Shown: positions 14,937-24,196 of the stretch, piece after piece | Layout: every line of letters starts with the position of its first letter | Position numbering within the stretch: position 1 is the stretch's first letter | Assembly: GCA_021799035.1 (NCBI GenBank) | Contig: JAJZBG010000020.1 | Location: 1-40,419, forward strand | Source of the DNA: Actinomycetes bacterium | Lineage (GTDB): Bacteria > Actinomycetota > Acidimicrobiia > Acidimicrobiales > Acidimicrobiaceae | Direction of reading: 5' to 3' | Length of the DNA: 40,419 nucleotides | The notes under the pieces: generated by a model | What the model saw: only the letters and a program-made list of their open reading frames with translations | Databases searched by the model: none | What the model was told of the DNA's origin: nothing | Translations under genes and position numbers: made by a program

Positions 14937-17219
14937 CTACTTGCCTTGCGAGGCTCGGATAACGTTAAGTGCTCCGCCCGCCTTGAACCAGCCTATGTGC
15001 TCTTCGGACATCGTGTGGGTGGCCTCGAACGTCTCCTTTGAGCCGTCTTCGTGGTTGATTACGCAGACTACCGGCTTATCCGGAGCAAGGTCTTTGATCC
15101 CAGTCACAGATATTGTGTCACGTTCGCCGATTTTGTCATAGGTGCTCGGCGTGGAAAACGTTAGGGGGAGTATGCCTTGCTTTTTGAGGTTGGTCTCGTG
15201 TATTCGTGCGAAGGATCGGGCGAAGATGACTCTTGCGTTCTGGTACCGTGGCTCCATGGCAGCGTGTTCCCTGGAAGAGCCTTCACCGTAGTTCTGGTCC
15301 CCGATGGCCGCCCAGGCAACGTTTGATTCGCGGTAATGCTTGGCAATGTCGGGGTAGCTTTCTACGGCGTCATGAACCCTGCAGTAACCATGTCCGACTG
15401 GGTACTCGGAGCCATCGGGCTGGCTGAACGCATTGACCGCTCCCAGAAAGAGGTTTCCGGAGATGTTTTCGAGATGTCCTCTGTACTTGAGCCAAGGGCC
15501 AGCTGCACTGATGTGGTCGGTGGTGCACTTTCCTTTGGCCTTCATCAAAACAACAAGATTCTCGAAGTCTTTTCCGTCCCACGCCGGGAAGGGATCAAGG
15601 AGCTGCAGCCTGTCTGACTTTGGGTCCACTTCGACGACTATCGAAGAGCCATCTTCAGGAGGAGCGACGAATCCGGACTCTCCAGACTCGAAACCTTTGG
15701 CCGGAAGCTCGTCACCTACAGGGGCATCTAGCTTGACTCCGTCAATGGTGTCCGTTAGAGGATTGAAGTCAAGTGTCCCCGCGAGCGCGTAGGCGATAAC
15801 GGTTTCAGGTGAACCGATGAATGACAGGGTTCCAGGGTTGCCGTCGTTTCTCTTGGGAAAGTTCCGGTTGTAGGAGTTGAGTATGGAGTTGGGCTCGCCT
15901 TGCTCGATGTCATTTCTCCTCCATTGCCCGATGCATGGCCCACAGGCATTAGCCAGCACCGTAGCTCCAATTGCTTCAAGGTCTGCCAGGAGTCCGTCGC
16001 GCTCGATTGTTGCTCGGACTCTTTCACTTCCGGGCGTTACCAAGAGCGGAGACTTGACAGCGAGCCCCTTGGTCTTGGCCTGCCTTGCGATGTGAGCAGC
16101 CCGTGAAATGTCCTGGTAAGAAGAGTTGGTGCATGATCCCACAAGGGTGGCTGACAGCTTTAGCGGCCAGGAGTTTTCCTTTGCTTCCGCGCCGATGGCC
16201 GATACGGGCCTTGCGAGATCAGGAGTGTGTGGACCTACAATATGTGGTTCCAGTGTGTCGAGATTTATCTCGATGACCTGGTCGAAGTACTTCTCTGGGT
16301 TTTGTTCAACCTCTGTATCCGGATTCAGATGTTCTATATGGTTGTTCGCCAGGTCAGCCAGTTCTTCGCGACCGGTGGCCTTTAGATACTCACTGGAGTG
16401 ATGGTCGTAAGGGAAGATCGAGCAAGTAGCCCCTATCTCGGCACCCATGTTACAGATGGTTGCCTTGCCGGTTGCGGCGATGGTTTCGGTACCTGGGCCG
16501 AAGTACTCGATGATGGCACCGGTTCCACCACTTACAGTGAGGATTTCCGCAACCTTGAGAATTATGTCTTTCGCCGAGGTCCAGCCGGACATCGATCCGG
16601 TCAGCTTGACGCCAATGATCTTCGGGTAGCGAAGGCCGAATGTGGATCCGACCATGACATCAACGGCATCAGCACCGCCAACTCCAATCGCTGCCATCGA
16701 CATGCCACCAGCATTGGGAGTGTGCGAGTCAGTCCCTATCATCATTCCGCCAGGAAATGCATACTGCTCGAGGACAACCTGGTGAATAATGCCTGAACCC
16801 GGCTTCCAAAAGCCGATTCCATACTTTGCTGAGACTGAGCTCAGAAAGTCGTAGACCTCCTTGTTGGTCTTTTGTGCAGCAGTAAGGTCCTGATCCGCGC
16901 CTACCTCTGCCTGGATGAGGTGATCACAATGGACTGTGGTTGGAACCTGTACGGTGGGGAGACCTGCAGTCATGAACTGTAGTAGAGCCATCTGGGCAGT
17001 GGCATCTTGCATTGCCACTCTGTCTGGGTAGAACTCTGCATAGCTTTTTGCCCTGTCGAGCTGCTGGCCAGCTGGGTCGGCCAAATGGTTGAAAAGAATC
17101 TTTTCTGTAAGGGTGAGGCCTCGTCCCAGTCTTTTCCTCCCAATCGACACTCGTTCGTCTAGACGGGAGTAGACGCTTTCGACAAGTTCTCGGGGAGTAC
17201 CCGCTGTCACCTTTGCCAC
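14937..17219 (-). CDS. acn: Aconitate hydratase, mitochondrial type
   Basis: It interconverts citrate and isocitrate in the TCA cycle using a [4Fe-4S] cluster. The protein has 760 residues. [16 protein letters not shown] and [11 protein letters not shown] are near the N-terminus, and [12 protein letters not shown] near 185. The cluster cysteines are in VGSCTNSSY and in [10 protein letters not shown]. The C-terminal swivel domain has [11 protein letters not shown] and [19 protein letters not shown]. Length and the [20 protein letters not shown] signatures fit the mitochondrial-type clade rather than the roughly 900-residue AcnA of most actinobacteria. GTG start with AAGGAG 6 nt upstream. It is divergent from the GntR gene with almost no spacer. 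Confidence 0.95.
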   Translation of the reverse strand: MAKVTAGTPRELVESVYSRLDERVSIGRKRLGRGLTLTEKILFNHLADPAGQQLDRAKSYAEFYPDRVAMQDATAQMALLQFMTAGLPTVQVPTTVHCDHLIQAEVGADQDLTAAQKTNKEVYDFLSSVSAKYGIGFWKPGSGIIHQVVLEQYAFPGGMMIGTDSHTPNAGGMSMAAIGVGGADAVDVMVGSTFGLRYPKIIGVKLTGSMSGWTSAKDIILKVAEILTVSGGTGAIIEYFGPGTETIAATGKATICNMGAEIGATCSIFPYDHHSSEYLKATGREELADLANNHIEHLNPDTEVEQNPEKYFDQVIEINLDTLEPHIVGPHTPDLARPVSAIGAEAKENSWPLKLSATLVGSCTNSSYQDISRAAHIARQAKTKGLAVKSPLLVTPGSERVRATIERDGLLADLEAIGATVLANACGPCIGQWRRNDIEQGEPNSILNSYNRNFPKRNDGNPGTLSFIGSPETVIAYALAGTLDFNPLTDTIDGVKLDAPVGDELPAKGFESGESGFVAPPEDGSSIVVEVDPKSDRLQLLDPFPAWDGKDFENLVVLMKAKGKCTTDHISAAGPWLKYRGHLENISGNLFLGAVNAFSQPDGSEYPVGHGYCRVHDAVESYPDIAKHYRESNVAWAAIGDQNYGEGSSREHAAMEPRYQNARVIFARSFARIHETNLKKQGILPLTFSTPSTYDKIGERDTISVTGIKDLAPDKPVVCVINHEDGSKETFEATHTMSEEHIGWFKAGGALNVIRASQGK

Positions 17220-17220
17220 A

Positions 17221-18012
17221 TTGCTCTCCTTGGTTTGGACTTGCTATAATACAAGTATAAGACAGGTCGGTCCTAGATACCTAAATATAGCTAGCGAACT
17301 TCGGTCGAAGATTATAGACGGGACACTCGGCGCAAACCAGGTGCTGCCGAGCGAAGCGGTTCTTTCATCAGTCTACGAAGCTTCTCGAATAACTATACGC
17401 AAAGCGTTGGAAGTTTTGCGTCAGGAAGGTTATGTCGACTCTCGCCAAGGTTTCGGATGGCTGGTCGTATCACCTCCACTGAGGCAGAGGCTTGGGCGAT
17501 TTTCAACGATCGAAGAACAGCTGGCAGAGATGGGGGTCCATCCAAAAAGAAAGGTTCTCGACTCCGAGATCTGCGCACCTCCAATTCAGGTCTCGCAGGT
17601 GCTCGGCGACCGGGAAATGCTTCGCGTTCGACGCATAAACCTTGCTGATGACCTTCCGTTCGCACGTGTGACGGTATGGATTCCTTCTACGCTAGCAAAG
17701 GACTTCTCTCCCGATGAATACGAGAGAAGCTCATTCTACGAGCTGCTCACGGCACGCAGGGTGCTGAAGAGGCCATTGTCGAGAGCAACTCAAACCATCA
17801 GCGCAATCGCTATTTCCGGGGATGATGCAAAGCTGCTCGGAGTCCCTGTTGGGTCTCCGGCACTGAGGTGTTTGAGAACTACCTACGATTCGGCAGGAGA
17901 TGCGGTCCTCTTCTCCGAGTACGTGTTCCCAGGCCACCTCACCGAGTTCGTCATTGAATTGGTAGGAGGTGCGGTCTCGATGGCACCTTCAGGCCTGCGT
18001 CTAGTTGACTGA
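17221..18012 (+). CDS. GntR/HutC-type regulator with UTRA domain
   Basis: The N-terminal winged helix begins near [15 protein letters not shown], with the recognition part [22 protein letters not shown]. The UTRA ligand domain starts after [12 protein letters not shown], contains [22 protein letters not shown] and ends [21 protein letters not shown]. These regulators bind small metabolites, often sugar phosphates, amines or organic acids. The bounds given are the open frame from TTG 17221; the start is uncertain, because no ribosome site is visible and a TATAAT lies inside this 5' part. The gene is back-to-back with aconitase, so control of aconitase or itself is likely (inference). Confidence 0.82.
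   Translation: MLSLVWTCYNTSIRQVGPRYLNIASELRSKIIDGTLGANQVLPSEAVLSSVYEASRITIRKALEVLRQEGYVDSRQGFGWLVVSPPLRQRLGRFSTIEEQLAEMGVHPKRKVLDSEICAPPIQVSQVLGDREMLRVRRINLADDLPFARVTVWIPSTLAKDFSPDEYERSSFYELLTARRVLKRPLSRATQTISAIAISGDDAKLLGVPVGSPALRCLRTTYDSAGDAVLFSEYVFPGHLTEFVIELVGGAVSMAPSGLRLVD
17238..17255. promoter_or_regulatory. Operator-like inverted repeat over a TATAAT box in the acn/gntR divergon
   Basis: ACTTG-8 nt-CAAGT (17238-17255) encloses TATAAT at 17245-17250 on the plus strand. A TTGCTC 18 bp upstream of it is a weak -35 match. On the minus strand TATTAT and TATACT in the same stretch could serve acn, whose GTG is at 17219. A dyad over a promoter next to a GntR gene suggests its own operator. 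Confidence 0.45.
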
Positions 18013-18020
18013 GAAGCTCC

Positions 18021-18950
18021 TCAGTTCGTCTTGGGCCATTTGGAGGCACTTGATATTTTCGTCGCCTTAGATCTCGTCCTCTGCCACTCATCTCTCCAGC
18101 CCTTTTTATCGGGGCCGCTCAAGTTTGGCGTCGTGTTCTTTGCGGCGGCAATTCGTGCAGTCCACCAGTCAGTTTCAAGCTCGTGGGAAAGTTGATCAAC
18201 CGCGGCCTGGATTCTCTGAGTGAATGCGCGAACATCCTCCCTTTCGCCGAGATGCATCGGAAAGCCAAAATTGATTGCCGTGGGTCCTGGTTTGAGAGTC
18301 TTTGAGTTTTTGCCGAGGGCGTCAAATGTTCCCTTGATGAAGACGGGCACTACTGGAACCCCAGATTTCTTGGCTAGCTGGGCGATTCCAGCCTTGAAAA
18401 CCTGTCCGAACCCGTCAGGCGTACGGCCTCCTTCCGGGAAAATGACTAGCGACCAGCCGTCTCTTAGGAGGGATTCGGCCAGTTCGGAGGACTTCCTATT
18501 TACCCTGTTTCGCTCAATGGGAATAGCCCCTGCTAGGCCTGACCAAAGTGTAGCTTTCCACGTCCTATCGAAGAAGTAGTCTGCTCCAGCTCCGATAACT
18601 GTCTTGTGTCGAAAACGTGCTGGCAAATGTGACGTGAGCAATGGCGTGTCGAGGTGCGATGAGTGGTTTGCTGCAAATATCACTGGGACTGGCGCATTTT
18701 TGATCCTGTCTTCACCGTAAATGGTCGGCGGAATCAGCGCCTTTATCAATGGCCGAGCTACTCCGTCCAGGAATAGTGCACGAACCATTCTCACCGGATA
18801 TGTTCTCGACCATTCGGTGTCGTAGTTGGCTCCCAACTTGGAATGCTTCGGTGCGCGTGCCACCGTGGACGGCCAGTCAGGTGCCCGGAATGGAAATCCA
18901 GGCATAGAGCTGGAGAGCACCCTCTTGAGTTTTTCAGGTCTGTAATCCAA
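18021..18950 (-). CDS. PlsC-type 1-acylglycerol-3-phosphate O-acyltransferase
   Basis: The protein has 309 residues. The acyltransferase H(X)4D motif occurs as NHSSHLD at about residue 95 and the substrate motif as FPEGGRTPDG at about 172; IPIERNR and VVPVFIKGT are further family blocks. There is a long N-terminal extension of about 50 residues and a basic C-terminal tail (KKGWRDEWQRTRSKATK). Enzymes of this type transfer an acyl chain to lysophosphatidate or another alcohol at the membrane. TTG 18950 has AGGA about 8 nt upstream. It lies 37 bp after the LarA-like gene as the last gene of the lipid-type operon, so its acceptor may be the product of that pathway. Confidence 0.87.
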   Translation of the reverse strand: MDYRPEKLKRVLSSSMPGFPFRAPDWPSTVARAPKHSKLGANYDTEWSRTYPVRMVRALFLDGVARPLIKALIPPTIYGEDRIKNAPVPVIFAANHSSHLDTPLLTSHLPARFRHKTVIGAGADYFFDRTWKATLWSGLAGAIPIERNRVNRKSSELAESLLRDGWSLVIFPEGGRTPDGFGQVFKAGIAQLAKKSGVPVVPVFIKGTFDALGKNSKTLKPGPTAINFGFPMHLGEREDVRAFTQRIQAAVDQLSHELETDWWTARIAAAKNTTPNLSGPDKKGWRDEWQRTRSKATKISSASKWPKTN

Positions 18951-18987
18951 GATCTTTCCTTATTCGGGAGAAGTTGCGATCAAACAG

Positions 18988-20577
18988 CTATTTGACGTCT
19001 GACATCACGAGGGGCGGGCTGTGGAGATGGGTGAGAGATGGGTCAGGGCCTACCACGCTTTGTGCCATTTCTAGCGCGTCAGACATGGTGGTCGCACTCA
19101 TGAAGCCCAGTCTGTGCACAGTTTTGGGGTCTCCACCTAGGATGATGACCGCTCCCAAGTGGTCGAGTGCATGGGCCCCCCAGTACCACATGTAAAACGG
19201 ATGAACTCCGTGATATGCATGACCAGTCCTGTAGAGGTGGACATACCAGGGGTCCGTAGCGAAGGTGTTCTCGTATTTGCTCTCAATTTCAATTGGGTCC
19301 GTGGTATCGGCTAGCACGTTGTCGAAGAAATCGATATAGCTGGGGTGGAATGTTGGGTCGAACTCCCTGCGGGTTGGATGGCTGAGGATAAGGACTCCGC
19401 CCTTTCGAACCAGGGGCATTCCTTTGTACATGTTGAAGAAGTACCCGAGCCCTAGGCAATACACCAGGACGGGGTTCATAATTGAGTTGACGTTATACGG
19501 CCCAATGTATGGCAATCCCATAGTTAGGATGTCAGTCTGACCTTGAACCTCTACGAGTTGTTGGCGGAAGACGTTTCTGATGGTAATCTCGTGGACCGCT
19601 TCGACCTCACCCGCCGTCACCCCAGTCAACTGGTAAGGAGATCTGATAGAGTGGAGGACCTTTCTAGAAAGCCAGGGAGGAGACTTTTCCAGAGCTGCGG
19701 AAGCGGCGAGGTATCCTGCACGATCCCTCAGGTTCCATTCCCACTCTCTTTTCTGGAGAAATCCGAATGACTCAGGAAAGGTGTTTGTGTTGAGAGTTGT
19801 TTCAACTTGAAAGATCCTTACGCCTGAATCTCTTATGAGTCGCCCCATCCTCCAATTGGAGGAGTGGAGCTGCGAGTTGTGGGGGTCCATGAAAGACCTG
19901 GAATGGACCATTGTTTTAACGTTGTGATGATGTCTCAGGCTCTTATAGGAGGCTAGGCCCGTAGCAACGCTCTTGTGCCCACCGTCCATCGAAACAAGGT
20001 TCACGTTCACATAAATGAGCAGGTCCGATGTCGCAGCCCGCTTATTGATCTCAACATCCTCACCTTTGTCTGTCAAACCAAGGTGTATAAGATTTGAGGA
20101 GTCTTCGGCATCATGCTGCTGAAGCCTTCCGGTTTTGGCGAATGAGTCATAGACCCTGTCTCCGAGGATATGGCGAAGCTCTGACTCGGTCATTCGCCTA
20201 TGAAGCGCTAGTGCGGCGATTAGCACAACATCGTCTACGCCCTTGGCTGCGGCAGTCTCCAGAATTTGTTCGATTACCAGCTGACGGACATCGGGTGATT
20301 GCATTGAGGGAAGAGGCAGCGAAAGATCGTCAAAAGCGATGGTGAGACGCATCTCCGGGAACAACAGGCTAGAAAGGGGTTGAGAGTCGCCAACTGGATT
20401 TTCAAGCGCAGTTGCGATTGAGGTGATCGGGTCCTCGACGGGTTCGAGTGCTTCCGGCGGGTAGATGACACGCGAACCACTCGGGAGTTTCTCTAATCGA
20501 AAGCCTTCTCCGTGCCAAAAAAGCGCCGGGGGAGTGGATTTATCCACCTCAAGAATGAATCCAGGCCGAGGGCTCAT
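18988..20577 (-). CDS. LarA-like (lactate racemase/DUF2088) nickel-pincer family protein
   Basis: The protein has 529 residues from ATG 20577, which overlaps the preceding stop (ATGA); a TTG at 20592 is less likely. The N-terminal LarA domain shows IAFDDLSLPLP, VLIAALALHRRMTESELRHILG (LarA His108-type segment) and DGGHKSVATGLASYKSL (the Lys to which the nickel-pincer cofactor attaches in LarA). The second catalytic His of LarA, ten residues before that Lys, appears to be Val here. The C-terminal half is long and His/Tyr/Trp-rich (WYVHLYRTGHAYHGVHPFYMWYW is part). LarA enzymes racemise or epimerise 2-hydroxyacids; with the changed residue and lipid neighbours the substrate is probably different. 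Cofactor genes larB, larC and larE are not in the window. Confidence 0.85.
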   Translation of the reverse strand: MSPRPGFILEVDKSTPPALFWHGEGFRLEKLPSGSRVIYPPEALEPVEDPITSIATALENPVGDSQPLSSLLFPEMRLTIAFDDLSLPLPSMQSPDVRQLVIEQILETAAAKGVDDVVLIAALALHRRMTESELRHILGDRVYDSFAKTGRLQQHDAEDSSNLIHLGLTDKGEDVEINKRAATSDLLIYVNVNLVSMDGGHKSVATGLASYKSLRHHHNVKTMVHSRSFMDPHNSQLHSSNWRMGRLIRDSGVRIFQVETTLNTNTFPESFGFLQKREWEWNLRDRAGYLAASAALEKSPPWLSRKVLHSIRSPYQLTGVTAGEVEAVHEITIRNVFRQQLVEVQGQTDILTMGLPYIGPYNVNSIMNPVLVYCLGLGYFFNMYKGMPLVRKGGVLILSHPTRREFDPTFHPSYIDFFDNVLADTTDPIEIESKYENTFATDPWYVHLYRTGHAYHGVHPFYMWYWGAHALDHLGAVIILGGDPKTVHRLGFMSATTMSDALEMAQSVVGPDPSLTHLHSPPLVMSDVK

Positions 20578-21782
20578 TGTTTCTGACTCCAACTTTCTCT
20601 ATTTTGTCCTTTTCGCATGTCGAAGGCGATCTTCACCGATCCTCTTCTGCCTGCGTTCAGAGCGTGATCTATAGCCTTTTCAAAGTCATCTAGTCGATAG
20701 GTCGCGCTTAGCAGTTTCGACAAACCGATTCCCGGAGCGAAACGAGCTGCAAGCTCGAACGTGGAGACTTTTTCACCTTCGAGCGTTTCTGTGCCGTAGG
20801 CATAGCTCCCTTTGATCGAGATCTCTTTCATCCACAATGGCGTGAGGTCGATCTTCTGCTCTTTTGGCATACCAACGAGGATAACATCCGCTCCAGGAGC
20901 AGCCACCTTTAGCGCTTGCTCAATTGTCGAGGATGATCCCACAGCGTCAAAGACTATGCCAAAACCATCCGTAGGCTTGTCGGAGGCGATCATCTGCGCG
21001 CTACGTATCGCTCTTGCCTGCCGGTATAGCTCGTTCGCCGCGCTCACTGTAGTAGCGCCGAACTGCAATGCAAGTTCTTTCTGATGCGGGTATTTGGCTG
21101 TTGCGATTATCTCGGCATTAGGGTGGATCGCCCTCAGTGCAGCGATAGTCAGCAGCCCCAGAGTTCCTGAACCTATCACAGCGACCTGGGTATTGAGATT
21201 GTTGCCGATCGACATGGCGGCGTGAACGGCGCACGAGAAAGGCTCAAGGAGCACTGCGTCCTCGTCGGAGAAGGTCTTTGGGATGTCGAAAAGCTGAGCT
21301 CTATGAGCCACTAGTTCCTGCGACCATCCCCCGGAAGTATCTTGACAATATCCAGTCTGGAGCCCTGTTGATATTGTGCCGATATTGAGGAGCTGGCATC
21401 TTTGCGGATGGCCTGATTCACAGAATCTGCACTTTGGCTCTGTTCCTCTGACTTCGCAGTTCAGTGAGGGTATTAGGACGGCACGCTGCATCGATCCATC
21501 CGCTGCCAAGTACTCGCCCAGAACTTCATGGCCCATGACGAATGGAAAAGAGACGAAGTCTTCGAGATATCTAGAAGAGTTGGATGTTATTGTTGCGAGG
21601 TCAGAACCGCAAATGCCAGATAGCTTGGGATAGAATCTCACCCAGTCTTCGCCGGGGAGTTCAGGTGCGTCTTTTTCCAGAATCCTCAAAGGGGAGAGTG
21701 CCGCCCGCGGGTTGGCTACCAAACCCACAATTTTGGTGGCTGCGAACCTGGCAATGTTACGCTCGTAGACGAGGGCTTTCAC
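20574..21782 (-). CDS. Zinc-dependent alcohol dehydrogenase (MDR family)
   Basis: The protein has 402 residues from GTG 21782, which overlaps the previous stop (GTGA) and has GGGAG 6 nt upstream; the frame extends to 21836, but that part overlaps the neighbour. Catalytic zinc ligands are in SGICGSDLAT and MGHEVLGE. The four-cysteine structural zinc site is in NCEVRGTEPKCRFCESGHPQ and the following RC. The Rossmann motif is VIGSGTLGLLTIAAL, with FDAVGSSSTIEQAL after it. The reaction is oxidation of an alcohol or reduction of an aldehyde or ketone with NAD(P). Its place between a fatty acyl-CoA reductase and a LarA-like protein suggests a long-chain or polyol substrate (inference). Confidence 0.9.
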   Translation of the reverse strand: MKALVYERNIARFAATKIVGLVANPRAALSPLRILEKDAPELPGEDWVRFYPKLSGICGSDLATITSNSSRYLEDFVSFPFVMGHEVLGEYLAADGSMQRAVLIPSLNCEVRGTEPKCRFCESGHPQRCQLLNIGTISTGLQTGYCQDTSGGWSQELVAHRAQLFDIPKTFSDEDAVLLEPFSCAVHAAMSIGNNLNTQVAVIGSGTLGLLTIAALRAIHPNAEIIATAKYPHQKELALQFGATTVSAANELYRQARAIRSAQMIASDKPTDGFGIVFDAVGSSSTIEQALKVAAPGADVILVGMPKEQKIDLTPLWMKEISIKGSYAYGTETLEGEKVSTFELAARFAPGIGLSKLLSATYRLDDFEKAIDHALNAGRRGSVKIAFDMRKGQNRESWSQKQ

Positions 21783-24109
21783 ATCGATCTCCCGATTGGC
21801 AGGTATATAGGGGGAAGCCCCTTGGCTTTGTCCCATTGTTCAACGTGCCAACCTCTCTTGCGTGCGATCGCTGCGAGCTTGGGCTCTGGATTGACGCACA
21901 CCGGGTATCCGACTGCTTCCAACATCGGGAGATCCGAAGTTGAGTCGGCGTACGCCACTGATTCGGAAAGGCTGAGCGAGTGTTCTTCGGCATACTGCGC
22001 AAGAATAGAAGCACGAGCTTCCCCTATGGGGGGAATGGAGAGTGACCTGCCTTTGTACAGGCCATTGTCTCCGAGTTCGAGCTCTGCGCAGATTATGTCG
22101 TCGAAGAGAGGTTTTAGCGGCTCAAGCACAAAGTCCAGAGCCCCCGTGATAAGCAAAGTCTTATGCCCCAGGCTCTTATGCCGTCGTATCCTGTCGATTG
22201 CCGCCGGAAAAGATTTCTTGAGCAAATAGGCGTTGAAAAACTCCTGGCTATCTCTTTGGAGCCTTTCAGGGCGGGAACCTTCGTACTTCCTATAGAAGGA
22301 GCGAAGAAAATCCCCGCGGTCTTTTCGATCTAGAGCGAGAAGCGATGGTCCCTGGAGTGCTAATTCGGCAGCAAAGAAAGCCTTCTTCAGCTTTGGAAGG
22401 CGTCGTGTGGCAAGCCACGCATAGGTGTCTACGACATTGGAAGAGATAATGGTGTTTTCGAGATCGAAAACCGCAAGATGCCTTTCTTCTGAGAGAATTT
22501 GGGACCTGCTGCGATCCTCGCGGGATTTGGCTGGGCGTTTGGTGGGTGTTGTCTTGACCCTTGCATGCTGGACTACGGAGGGAAGGTGGACCTCACGGAT
22601 GAAACTCTCCCACTCGATTTGTGCCGGGTCAAAGCTGAACTGGGATTTTTCCTGCGCAGAAAGCGAGCTATACAACCTCATCAGGTTGTCTATTTTGAAG
22701 ATGGCATCCGTTTCCGCATAGGTGCCGTAGAGCTCGACGTATCCCAATGCACTGTCAACTGCTTGACGTTTTCGTTCAATGTCGACTATGAAATCGGCCT
22801 GGCTACCTCGTATTGGAAGTATGCCAGTAGCTTGTTCGAGCGCCTTTAAAAACTTTGAGGTGTTTTCAAGTTGTGCTTGTACGCGCCCTCTTCCGGGGAA
22901 CGACCAATCCGGAATCATTATCGGTTGGCCGTCGGGGTCGTATAGCGGGTGTTCTTGGAACCAGGTTCGGACGTGATTAACCAGAACCGCATACTTAAGC
23001 GGATTGCGTGATCCCGAAGCGACCTGGAAAATCTCGGGTGAACCATTTTGGGGTCCTTTAGCCGCCACTACGACTATGGCAGAAGCGACCATGTCCACGG
23101 GGATGACATCTATTACCCCTTCTGGAACTCCGGGGAACTCTTTGAGCAGACCTCGTGCGTACGAGATGATTATCGGCTCTGCCATTCTGAAGCCCCTGAT
23201 CCATCCTGGCTTGGGTTCAAGCATCGCCGATTCGATAATGGACGGCCGCACAATGCTGATGGGAACCTCGTCCACCTTTTCGAGAAGTGCCTTTTCCCCC
23301 AGTGCCTTGGTGTATGCATATGCGTCTGGCCAGCCTACTGAAGTGGCGCGAGCAATGCCAGCTCGAACCATCTCATCGTGGATCCATTGCGTCCTGAGCT
23401 TCTCCTGCTTGGCTACAAGTACTGGTTCTCCTGCAGCCCCAAGTTCGGCGACCGCTTTCTTGCGGAATAGGGCTAGAGTCCTGGGCTCTCTGCTTTTCAG
23501 ATCAACGTCGCTCCGTGCCGCTCTAGCCGCGCTTACTTCTGAGCGCCAATCGAGTTCTAGTGAGAATGGTGTCTGGTTGAGTGGAAGTTCGGGGGAAAGG
23601 CCTTTGCGCTTTCCTGCAACGTAGGCTGTCGATATGGCAATGAAATGCGTTTGCTTTGTGGTTTCGAACTCCTTGCGTGCTCCAATGAGAGCTTCAGCTA
23701 CCCGTCGAGGTCCGCAAAGGTTTACCTCGACTGCCTGATCCAGCGGCGAGTCGAAGCTGACTGACGCGGCAGAATGGATGACCACATCACACTCTGACAG
23801 AAGTCTTCTGTCTTGGTCCGATAGGTTTAACCCTTCTGATACCACGTCACCGCTGACTGCATGGATTCTCGAGGCAATCACCTCGTCGAATAGTTCTCCG
23901 TAGGTTTCGCGCAGCAGGTCAAAACAGTCATTCTTGAGGATTTCCTTTTGGATCCGATCTGCAGCGGTGCTCGTTCTTCCGGGTCGGATAAGGAGGTATA
24001 GTTGGCAGTCTGGAACGGTCCTGAGCAGCTTTTCGACGAGAGCAGTCCCCAGAAATCCCGTGGATCCGGTTATGAAGATGGCTTTGCCCGAAAGTCTGTC
24101 GACTATCAA
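21779..24109 (-). CDS. Fatty acyl-CoA reductase fused to HAD-IB phosphatase
   Basis: The protein has 776 residues. The first part, about 1-400, is an extended-SDR 'male sterility' reductase: IFITGSTGFLGTALVEKLL, IHSAASVSFDSPLDQAVEVN, ISTAYVAGKRKG, catalytic YxxxK in YAYTKALGEKAL and the FAR block IVRPSIIESAMLEPKPGW. A linker of about 100 residues is followed from about 540 by a HAD-IB domain: FDLENTIISSN (motif I, with Glu in place of the second Asp), LLITGALDFVLEPL and YADSTSDLPMLEA. FARs reduce acyl-CoA to aldehyde or alcohol; HAD-IB enzymes remove phosphate from small molecules or lipids. TTG 24109 is preceded by AAGGAG at spacing 5. First gene of the operon leading to adh, larA-like and plsC. 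Confidence 0.9.
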   Translation of the reverse strand: MIVDRLSGKAIFITGSTGFLGTALVEKLLRTVPDCQLYLLIRPGRTSTAADRIQKEILKNDCFDLLRETYGELFDEVIASRIHAVSGDVVSEGLNLSDQDRRLLSECDVVIHSAASVSFDSPLDQAVEVNLCGPRRVAEALIGARKEFETTKQTHFIAISTAYVAGKRKGLSPELPLNQTPFSLELDWRSEVSAARAARSDVDLKSREPRTLALFRKKAVAELGAAGEPVLVAKQEKLRTQWIHDEMVRAGIARATSVGWPDAYAYTKALGEKALLEKVDEVPISIVRPSIIESAMLEPKPGWIRGFRMAEPIIISYARGLLKEFPGVPEGVIDVIPVDMVASAIVVVAAKGPQNGSPEIFQVASGSRNPLKYAVLVNHVRTWFQEHPLYDPDGQPIMIPDWSFPGRGRVQAQLENTSKFLKALEQATGILPIRGSQADFIVDIERKRQAVDSALGYVELYGTYAETDAIFKIDNLMRLYSSLSAQEKSQFSFDPAQIEWESFIREVHLPSVVQHARVKTTPTKRPAKSREDRSRSQILSEERHLAVFDLENTIISSNVVDTYAWLATRRLPKLKKAFFAAELALQGPSLLALDRKDRGDFLRSFYRKYEGSRPERLQRDSQEFFNAYLLKKSFPAAIDRIRRHKSLGHKTLLITGALDFVLEPLKPLFDDIICAELELGDNGLYKGRSLSIPPIGEARASILAQYAEEHSLSLSESVAYADSTSDLPMLEAVGYPVCVNPEPKLAAIARKRGWHVEQWDKAKGLPPIYLPIGRSM

Positions 24110-24196
24110 AGTTTCTCCTTGAAATCGATTCGGTCGTGATGAAATGACTCCATCCCAGCCGCCGCCAATTTGAAATTCCCAGACAATGGTAGCAAT

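Noticed and set aside
23004-23624. 206-codon plus-strand frame
   Set aside because: It is antisense to the clearly coding acyl-CoA reductase domain and has no recognisable motifs.
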